DNA of 64,000 bases. Source: Phycisphaerae bacterium. Lineage in GTDB: Bacteria; Planctomycetota; Phycisphaerae; UBA1845; Fen-1342. How positions within the stretch are numbered: the first letter of the stretch is position 1; each line of letters opens with the position of its first letter. The notes under the pieces are model-generated. The model searched no databases, was not told the origin of the DNA, and saw nothing but the letters and a program-made list of their open reading frames with translations. Shown piece after piece: positions 58,092 through 64,000 of this stretch. The translations under genes were made by a program, and so were the position numbers. The stretch lies in assembly GCA_030428945.1 (NCBI GenBank), contig JAUIEC010000002.1, forward strand, positions 186,001 through 250,000, written 5' to 3'.

Positions 58092-60378
58092 GATGATCGC
58101 CATCACCGCGCTGCTGGCCGCCACGCTGGCACCCGCCGGCGCCGACATCTTCATCCCCGTGACCAGCTACGAACCCGGCGAAACCAGCCTCGTCGTAACG
58201 CCCAGCCCCGGCGACAGCGGACTGGCCGTCAGCCTCGTCGCCGGCGGCACCGGCGGGGCACCGTCCGCCACCGACGGCACCCACGTGCTGCGCATCGACA
58301 TCAGTGGCGAGGCCGACCGCAAGGTCGAGTTCCGACTCGACTGGACCGGCGGCACCACCTACGACCTCGACGGCTACGAGGAACTCCTGGCCGACGTCTA
58401 CATCCAGACCCCCGGCGCGATCCCCGGACTGATCGGCATCTTCTCGACCAACTGGAATCCGCCCGACGCCTGGCAGCCCGCCTCCGGGATCCCGACCAAC
58501 ACCGGGGCCTGGACGACCGTCTCCTTCGACGTCTCCACCCGCACGCAGACCGGGCTCTCGTTCATCTCGGCCTTCGTCCTCGAGAACCTGGCCGCCACCA
58601 GCGGCGTGGCCTTCATCGACAACCTGCGACTGCGGGCCGTCGGCGGAACACCGCCCGTCCCGACCGGCGTGGCCGGCGTCGGCTTCGCGGACCGCAACGA
58701 ACTGTTCTGGAGACCGGTCGATGTCGGCGGTCTCGACGGCTACCACGTCTACCGCTCGACATCCGCGGTCGGACCGTTCACCCGGATCACCACGACCCCG
58801 CACCCCGACGCCTCGTTCAGCGACCCCGGCGCCACCGACCGCCCGCTGCTGTTCTACCAGGTCTCGGCAGTGGCCGGCGGGCAGGAGTCCGCCCCGTCGA
58901 CCTTCGCCTTCGCCTACTACAACGGCCTCTCCGACGATGAACTGCTCGACCTCGTGCAGGAGCGGACCTTCGCCTACTTCTGGGACTACGGGCACCCGCA
59001 CAGCGGCATGGCTCGCGAAGGCAAGGACCTCGGCCATCCCACCAGCACCGTCACCACCGGCGGAACCGGAATGGGGCTGATGACGATCGTCGTCGGCGCC
59101 GAACGCGGCTTCGTCACCCGTGCCGCGGCCGCGGACCGCATCCTGCGGATCGTCCGCTTCCTCGACGGCGCGGATCCCGATGATCCCAACCTGCCGAGCG
59201 GCGTGCAGCGCTACCGCGGCGTCTGGTCGCACTGGATGAACGGCCAGACCGGCGCGACGATCGCGTTCGCCGGGGCCGAGGACAACGGCGGCGACCTGGT
59301 CGAGACCGCCTTCCTGGTGCAGGGCCTGCTGACCGTCCGCCAGTACTTCGACGATCCCGCCGACCCGGTCGAGAGCGAGATTCGAACCCGCGCCACGGCC
59401 ATGTGGGAAGGCGTCGAGTGGGACTGGTACCGCCGCTTCGCCGGCAGCAACATCCTCTACTGGCACTGGTCGCCCGACTTCTTCTGGGCCCTCAACCACC
59501 AGGTCCGCGGCTACATGGAAGCTCAGATCGTCTACCTGCTGGCGGTCGCCTCGCCGACCCACCCGATGCCGGCCGTCAGCTACGACGCCGGCTGGGCCGG
59601 GCTTTCGAGCTACACCAACGGGGCCAGCTACTACGGCTGGACGCTCGACGTCGGCCCGCCGTTCGGCGGCCCGCTGTTCTTCACGCACTACTCGAACCTC
59701 GGGTTCGACCCGCGCTACAAACGCGACAGCTACACCAACTACTTCGAGAACGCCCAGGCCGCCACGCGGATCAACCGGGCCTACTGCATCGACAACCCCG
59801 GCGACTACGAAGGCTACAGCCCGCTGCTGTGGGGCCTGACCGCCAGCGTCAACCCGTTCGGCTACAGCGCTCACTCGCCGACCAACGACAACGGAACCAT
59901 CACGCCGACCGCCGCGGTCAGCGCGATCGCCTACACGCCCGACGAATCCCTGCGGGCGATCCGTTTCCTGCACGACACCTACGGCATGGACGTCTTCGGC
60001 GACCTCGGGTTCTACGACGCGCTCAACCCCGGCGAGGACTGGTTCGCGCCCGGCTACCTGGCCATCGACCAGGGCACCATCGCCACGATGATCGAGAACC
60101 ACCGCAGCGGACTGCTCTGGCGCCTGTTCATGGCCAACCCCGAGATCGCCCCGATGATGACCGCGATCGGCATGTACTACGAAGTCGACCACGACCAGGA
60201 CGGCGACATCGACACCGCCGACCTGGCCGTCACCGTCGACTGCCTGGCCGGTCCCGACGTCACGACCGTGCCGCCCACCTGCACGCAGACGCAGTTCGAT
60301 GACAGCGACCTCGACAACGACGGCGACGTCGACCTGGCCGACGTGGCCATCTTCCAGCGACTCTTCACCGGCTCCTGA
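58084..60378 (+). CDS. Secreted GH144-type (glycoamylase-domain) beta-1,2-glucanase with FN3-like and dockerin domains
   Basis: This 764-residue protein has a signal peptide (MIAITALLAATLAPAGA). A jelly-roll binding domain (about 25-195) is followed by an FN3-like domain (205-285). From about 290 the glycoamylase domain is clear: TFAYFWDYGHPHSGMAREG, GTGMGLMTIVVGAERGF, GGDLVETAFLVQGLL, VRGYMEAQIVYLLAVASPTH and FFTHYSNLGFDPR. Family members in GH144 cleave beta-1,2-glucan to sophoro-oligosaccharides; relatives of other specificity exist. Residues 700-764 are a dockerin pair (DHDQDGDIDTADL, DLDNDGDVDLADV). The stop of the GH1 gene overlaps the start. Confidence 0.88.
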   Translation: MPRMIAITALLAATLAPAGADIFIPVTSYEPGETSLVVTPSPGDSGLAVSLVAGGTGGAPSATDGTHVLRIDISGEADRKVEFRLDWTGGTTYDLDGYEELLADVYIQTPGAIPGLIGIFSTNWNPPDAWQPASGIPTNTGAWTTVSFDVSTRTQTGLSFISAFVLENLAATSGVAFIDNLRLRAVGGTPPVPTGVAGVGFADRNELFWRPVDVGGLDGYHVYRSTSAVGPFTRITTTPHPDASFSDPGATDRPLLFYQVSAVAGGQESAPSTFAFAYYNGLSDDELLDLVQERTFAYFWDYGHPHSGMAREGKDLGHPTSTVTTGGTGMGLMTIVVGAERGFVTRAAAADRILRIVRFLDGADPDDPNLPSGVQRYRGVWSHWMNGQTGATIAFAGAEDNGGDLVETAFLVQGLLTVRQYFDDPADPVESEIRTRATAMWEGVEWDWYRRFAGSNILYWHWSPDFFWALNHQVRGYMEAQIVYLLAVASPTHPMPAVSYDAGWAGLSSYTNGASYYGWTLDVGPPFGGPLFFTHYSNLGFDPRYKRDSYTNYFENAQAATRINRAYCIDNPGDYEGYSPLLWGLTASVNPFGYSAHSPTNDNGTITPTAAVSAIAYTPDESLRAIRFLHDTYGMDVFGDLGFYDALNPGEDWFAPGYLAIDQGTIATMIENHRSGLLWRLFMANPEIAPMMTAIGMYYEVDHDQDGDIDTADLAVTVDCLAGPDVTTVPPTCTQTQFDDSDLDNDGDVDLADVAIFQRLFTGS

Positions 60379-60396
60379 ACGGGGAACCGCATCGCG

Positions 60397-61731
60397 ATGA
60401 ACCTGCGCGCAGCCCTGCTGCTGACGCTCCTCGGTCTGCCGGCCGTCCTGCTGCTCGCCTTCGGCCCGCGCGGCGCGCACGACGTGCCGGCCGACCGCGT
60501 CGTGCTCCGCTACTGGGAGAAATGGACCGGCGTCGAAAGCGTTCCGATGGAGCGGATCGTCGAGCGCTTCAACCGGACCGTCGGCGCCGACGAGGGCATC
60601 TGGGTCGAATACATCGCCGTCAGCAACGTCGAGAAACGCACGCTGATCGCGACCGCCGGCGGCGACCCGCCCGACATCGCCGGCCTGTTCGACAAGATCA
60701 TCCCGCAGTTCGCCGACCAGGGCGCGCTGCTCCCTCTCGATCAACTCGCCGTCGAGCACGAGATCGACCTGGCCGGCCTGCGCCCGATCTGGCTCGAGAT
60801 CTGCCGCTACGACGGCAGGCTCTACGCGCTGCCCAGCACGCCCTACACGATCGGCCTGTACTACAACCGCCGCCTGTTCCGCGAAGCCGGGCTCGACCCC
60901 GATCAGCCCCCGCGGACGATCGCCGCGTTCGACGAGTGCGTCCGCCGCCTGACGCGCCGCGATGACGGCGGCGCCATCACCCAACTCGGCTTCACCACCT
61001 CGCCCGGCATGCTCGGCTGGTGGCACTGGGTCTGGCCGATGTTCTTCGACGCGCAACTCTGGGACGGCCAGCGCTACCGGCTCGACACGCCGCGGGCCCG
61101 GGCCGCCTACGACTGGATCGCCGCCCGCCGCGACGAACTCGGCCGCCCGCAACTGCTCCGCTTCGAAGCCACGGCCGGGGCGATCGAGGGCATGCAGAAC
61201 CCGTTCCTGGCCGAGCGACTCGCGATGGTCTTCCAGGGCCCGTGGATGTCCAACTGGATCGCCAGCTATGCCCCCGAACTCGACTACGGCGTCGCCCCGT
61301 TTCCGTCGGTCACCGCCGAACGCCGCAACGTCTTCGCCAGCAGCGACGTCTTCGTCATCCCCCGCGGCGCCCGCCACCCGCGCGAGGCCCTGCGGTTCCT
61401 CCGGTACCTGATGCGGCAGGACGTGCTCGAAGAACTCTGCCGGCTGCAGTGCAAGGTCTCGCCGTTCCGCGAACCGCGGCCCGACTTCTTCGCCGGACAC
61501 CCGAACCCCGACATCGCCGTCTTCGAACAGATGGCCGACAGCCCGCACGCGTTCGGCTATCCGGCCATGCCGATGTTCGCCGAGGTCAACACCGAACTGC
61601 TGCACCTGCTCGAGAACGTCATCCGCGGCACACTGCCCCCCGGGCAGGCCGTCACCGCCAGCCAGCAGCACGTTGACGCGATCGTGCAGCGCTACCAGGA
61701 CATGGCCCGTCGACGCGAGGCCGCTCCATGA
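60397..61731 (+). CDS. Sugar ABC transporter substrate-binding protein
   Basis: This 444-residue protein has a hydrophobic N-terminus (AALLLTLLGLPAVLLLAFG) without a lipobox Cys, so it is either cleaved or membrane-anchored by that helix. The family-1 binding-protein features are present: YWEKWTG, RFNRTVG, PPDIAGLFDKIIPQFADQGALLPLD, YALPSTPYTIGLYYNRRLF, and MVFQGPWMSNWI. It would present an oligosaccharide to the two permeases encoded directly after it. It overlaps the first permease gene by four bases. Confidence 0.94.
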   Translation: MNLRAALLLTLLGLPAVLLLAFGPRGAHDVPADRVVLRYWEKWTGVESVPMERIVERFNRTVGADEGIWVEYIAVSNVEKRTLIATAGGDPPDIAGLFDKIIPQFADQGALLPLDQLAVEHEIDLAGLRPIWLEICRYDGRLYALPSTPYTIGLYYNRRLFREAGLDPDQPPRTIAAFDECVRRLTRRDDGGAITQLGFTTSPGMLGWWHWVWPMFFDAQLWDGQRYRLDTPRARAAYDWIAARRDELGRPQLLRFEATAGAIEGMQNPFLAERLAMVFQGPWMSNWIASYAPELDYGVAPFPSVTAERRNVFASSDVFVIPRGARHPREALRFLRYLMRQDVLEELCRLQCKVSPFREPRPDFFAGHPNPDIAVFEQMADSPHAFGYPAMPMFAEVNTELLHLLENVIRGTLPPGQAVTASQQHVDAIVQRYQDMARRREAAP

Positions 61732-62612
61732 GCCGGACGCGCGGCAGCCTGCTGACCGGCCTGCTGTGGACCGCGCCGTGGTGGCTCGGCTTCCTGCTCT
61801 GGCTGGCGCTTCCGCTCGGGCTCTCGCTGTACATCAGCTTCTGCGACTACCCGCTGCTGCGCCCGCCGGTCTTCGTCGGCGCCAAGAACTACACCGACCT
61901 GGCCGCCGACCCGCTCTTCGCCCGCGTGATCGCCAACACCTTCCTCTATGCACTGCTGGCGATCCCGCTCGGGACCGTCGTGGCCGTGCTGCTGGCGATC
62001 CTGCTGAACCAGCCCGTCCGCGGGCAGTCGATCTATCGCGCGTGCATCTTCGTGCCGACGATCGTCCCGCTGGTGGCCGTCGCCGTCGTCTGGATGTGGC
62101 TGCTGAATCCCGAGTTCGGCCTGGTCAACAGCGCCCTGGCGCTGGTCGGCCTGCCGGGGCCGCTCTGGCTCGAGTCGCCGCGCTGGGCGATGCTCGCGCT
62201 GGTCTTCGTCAGCCTCTGGCTGGTCGGCTCGCCGGTCGTGATCTATCTGGCCGGGCTGCAGGACATTCCGCTGACGCTCTACGAGGCCGCCCGCATCGAC
62301 GGCGCTTCACCGCTGCGGCAGTTCTGGCACGTCACGCTGCCGGGGCTCAGCCCGGTGATCCTGTTCAACGTGATCATCGGCGTGATCGCCAGTTGGCAGG
62401 TCTTCGCGCTGCCGTACGTCATGTGGCGCACGCAGCGCGGCCCCGGCAACAGCGTCTACTTCTACACGATGTACCTGTACGACAACGCCTTCCAGTTCCT
62501 GAAGATGGGCTACGCCAGCGCGATGGCCTGGGTCCAGTTCCTGATCATCCTCGCCCTGACCGGACTGGTCTTCCGACTCAGCCGCCGGCACGTGCACTAC
62601 CGGGGTTCCTGA
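61728..62612 (+). CDS. Sugar ABC transporter permease (MalF/UgpA type)
   Basis: This 294-residue protein has six membrane helices, starting LLWTAPWWLGFLLWLALPLG. The EAA loop EAARIDGASPLRQFWHVTLP, which contacts the ATPase, lies in the C-terminal half. It follows the binding protein with an ATGA overlap. It forms the channel with the next permease. Confidence 0.95.
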   Translation: MSRTRGSLLTGLLWTAPWWLGFLLWLALPLGLSLYISFCDYPLLRPPVFVGAKNYTDLAADPLFARVIANTFLYALLAIPLGTVVAVLLAILLNQPVRGQSIYRACIFVPTIVPLVAVAVVWMWLLNPEFGLVNSALALVGLPGPLWLESPRWAMLALVFVSLWLVGSPVVIYLAGLQDIPLTLYEAARIDGASPLRQFWHVTLPGLSPVILFNVIIGVIASWQVFALPYVMWRTQRGPGNSVYFYTMYLYDNAFQFLKMGYASAMAWVQFLIILALTGLVFRLSRRHVHYRGS

Positions 62613-63443
62613 ATGCGCACCCGAACCGCGCTGCTGACCCACGTCCTGCTGGTCGCCGTTGCGGCCGCCTTCGTGCTGCCGCTGGTCTGGATGGTCTGCG
62701 TCAGCCTGAAGCCGCCGGGCGAGGTGCTGGCCAATCCGCCGCGGTTCCTGCCGCGGCAGCCCGAGGTGGATGCCTATCGCGAAGTCTTCCGCAGCGAGCA
62801 CTTCGACTTCCTGCTCTACGCCCGCAACACGCTGCTGATCGCGGTGCTCAGCCTGGTCGGCATGCTGCTGTCGAGTGCGATCGCCGCCTACGGGTTCGCG
62901 CGGATGAACTTCCCGGGACGCCGGCTGCTGTTCGGGATCTGCCTGGCGACGATGATGATCCCGTTCCCCGTGATCATGGTGCCGACCTACATGATCTTCA
63001 AGGAACTCGGCTGGATCGGCACCTTCCTGCCGTTGTGGGTGCCGGCCTGGTTCGGCAGCGCGTTCAACATCTTCCTGCTGCGGCAGTTCTTCCGCGGCAT
63101 CCCGATCGAACTCGAGGAAGCCGCCCGCATCGACGGCTGCTCCCAGTGGGGCTGCTTCTGGCGGATCATCCTGCCGCTCAGCAAACCCGCCCTCGCGGTC
63201 GTCGCCCTGTTCCACACGCTGGCCGTCTGGAACGACCTGGTCGGCCCGCTGATCTACCTCGCCCACCAGGAACAGTTCACCCTCGCCCTCGGCCTGCAGT
63301 TCCTCCAAAGCAAGTCCGGCGACACACCCTGGAACCAGTTGATGGCCGCCGCCACCCTGATCGTCCTCCCGGTGATCGTCCTCTTCCTGCTCGCCCAGCG
63401 AACCTTCATCCGCGGCATCGCCACAACTGGCATCAAGGGATAG
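62613..63443 (+). CDS. Sugar ABC transporter permease (MalG/UgpE type)
   Basis: This 276-residue protein has six membrane helices and the EAA loop EAARIDGCSQWGCFWRIILP. Its ATG follows the previous stop directly (TGAATG). The C-terminal half (VVALFHTLAVWNDLVGPLIYL) is typical of the MalG partner. No ATPase gene follows, so a shared MsmK/UgpC-like ATPase from elsewhere in the genome would be needed. Confidence 0.95.
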   Translation: MRTRTALLTHVLLVAVAAAFVLPLVWMVCVSLKPPGEVLANPPRFLPRQPEVDAYREVFRSEHFDFLLYARNTLLIAVLSLVGMLLSSAIAAYGFARMNFPGRRLLFGICLATMMIPFPVIMVPTYMIFKELGWIGTFLPLWVPAWFGSAFNIFLLRQFFRGIPIELEEAARIDGCSQWGCFWRIILPLSKPALAVVALFHTLAVWNDLVGPLIYLAHQEQFTLALGLQFLQSKSGDTPWNQLMAAATLIVLPVIVLFLLAQRTFIRGIATTGIKG

Positions 63444-63455
63444 GCGGCTGCGCCA

Positions 63456-63478
63456 GGGAACAGGGAACAGGGAACAGG
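63456..63478. repeat. Short GGGAACA heptamer array
   Basis: Three GGGAACA units plus a partial GG lie just after the permease stop. This is the same heptamer as at 10048-10137, in the same orientation on the plus strand. Confidence 0.9.
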
Positions 63479-63500
63479 TACGTTCGACAAGCCCTTGCTG

Positions 63501-63529
63501 ACTTGCTTACTTGCTTACCTGCTTACTTA
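63501..63529. repeat. Octamer tandem repeat (ACTTGCTT)n
   Basis: ACTTGCTT, ACTTGCTT, ACCTGCTT and a partial ACTTA run into the stop codon of the last gene, reading through its final bases. Confidence 0.85.
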
Positions 63530-64000
63530 GTCGCTCACCGTGACCAGCAGATCCACCAGGTCGACATCCCCGTCCGCGTCGACATCGCAGCCCGCGCTGC
63601 CCGGCACCATCGAAACGCCCGGGCCCGTCAGGTGCGACGCCAGCGCCAGACCATCGCTCGCGTCCACGTCGCCGTCCGCGTCCACGTCGCCGTCGGCAAC
63701 CAGGCCGACCCCCTCGGCCACCCGCACGCACCGATCCGCTGCCACGCCGGGAATGACCTCCAGCACCCCGCCCGGCCAGCGGACCGTCACGTCAACCATC
63801 GTCGCCGCACCCAGGCCGAAGTGCTGTCGCAGCGGCTCGTCCGACAGGAAACTCGCTCCGACCGACACCTGCCGCACCTGCGAAAAGGCCCCGGCTGACA
63901 CCGTGATCTCCGCTCCGACCGCCAGCAGGTTGCCCGGACCCGCCGCGATCAGGTCCACCGCCAGCCAGTGCCCGGCCGGGCCGCTGTCGTTGCGGAAGAA
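63527..64000 (-). CDS. ASPIC/UnbV-type secreted protein with dockerin-like end, 5' part outside window
   Basis: 158 residues are visible, and the frame is open to the right edge, so the N-terminus is missing. WLAVDLIAAGPGNLLAVGAEITVSAG and HFGLGAATMVDVTVRWPGG are the ASPIC/UnbV domain, usually found after FG-GAP/VCBS repeats in large secreted proteins. It ends with an EF-hand pair, GDVDADGDVDASDGLALA and CDVDADGDVDLVDLLV. The role is probably extracellular binding. It is convergent with the permease gene. Confidence 0.88.
   Translation of the reverse strand, partial: FFRNDSGPAGHWLAVDLIAAGPGNLLAVGAEITVSAGAFSQVRQVSVGASFLSDEPLRQHFGLGAATMVDVTVRWPGGVLEVIPGVAADRCVRVAEGVGLVADGDVDADGDVDASDGLALASHLTGPGVSMVPGSAGCDVDADGDVDLVDLLVTVSD

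Overview
The window is GC-rich, gene-dense and almost entirely protein-coding. It looks like chromosome from a planctomycete, most likely of the Phycisphaerae type. The signs are many secreted proteins ending in EF-hand/dockerin-like pairs (D-x-D-G-D-x-D-x-x-D), an H-X9-DG pseudopilin, a PEP-CTERM protein, ECF sigma factors beside Hanks-type Ser/Thr kinases, a TIGR02996 repeat-companion protein, and Fur/KatG and RND systems of ordinary bacterial type. No rRNA, tRNA, CRISPR array, transposase or phage module was seen. Taxonomy is inferred from gene content only.

Layout. 1-10 kb (minus strand): an FG-GAP/dockerin protein cut by the window edge, then a tight four-gene operon reading lipoprotein, patatin-like lipase, HExxH metalloprotease, MBL-fold hydrolase. 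10-13 kb: catalase-peroxidase KatG, with two plausible translation starts, and its Fur-family regulator. 13-19.5 kb: an RND pump with its adaptor, and the ABC-F protein Uup. 19.6-21.7 kb (plus): an aldose-1-epimerase-like protein overlapping galactokinase. 21.8-27.5 kb (minus): a 1,910-residue RHS/YD-repeat protein whose C-terminal tail carries five near-identical Cys/His knuckles. 27.8-32.4 kb: a VOC protein, an ECF sigma factor and a large zinc-finger/kinase/beta-rich/esterase fusion. 32.5-36.4 kb (minus): 1-Cys peroxiredoxin, TauE/SafE permease, persulfide-dioxygenase-like MBL/rhodanese protein and a lipoprotein. 36.6-39.9 kb (minus): a small dockerin protein, an astacin protease and a tail-fibre/G2-like protein. 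40.1-44.2 kb (plus): an ECF sigma factor overlapping a kinase-TPR protein, then a TIGR02996 protein. 44.3-47.8 kb (minus): a Rossmann/HhH protein coupled to a LysM/peptidoglycan-binding protein, and a third ECF sigma factor.

From 48 kb on the theme is carbohydrate capture. After an Ig-like/dockerin protein at 48.0-49.6 kb, two arms diverge from a control region at 56.5-56.7 kb holding a LacI/cre-like operator. The minus arm encodes a PEP-CTERM protein, a pseudopilin, a triple lectin-like dockerin protein and an (alpha/alpha)6-barrel hydrolase. The plus arm encodes a GH1 beta-glucosidase, a GH144-type beta-1,2-glucanase with a dockerin, and a sugar ABC importer (binding protein and two permeases, no ATPase). 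The simplest reading is secreted cleavage of a beta-glucan, oligosaccharide import and cytoplasmic hydrolysis. The window ends in an ASPIC/UnbV-dockerin protein that runs off the right edge.

The best candidates for something new are the RHS tail, the kinase-esterase fusion, the lipoprotein/patatin/protease/MBL operon, the LysM/Rossmann-HhH pair and the dual-start KatG. All functions here are read from motifs by eye. No database search was possible.
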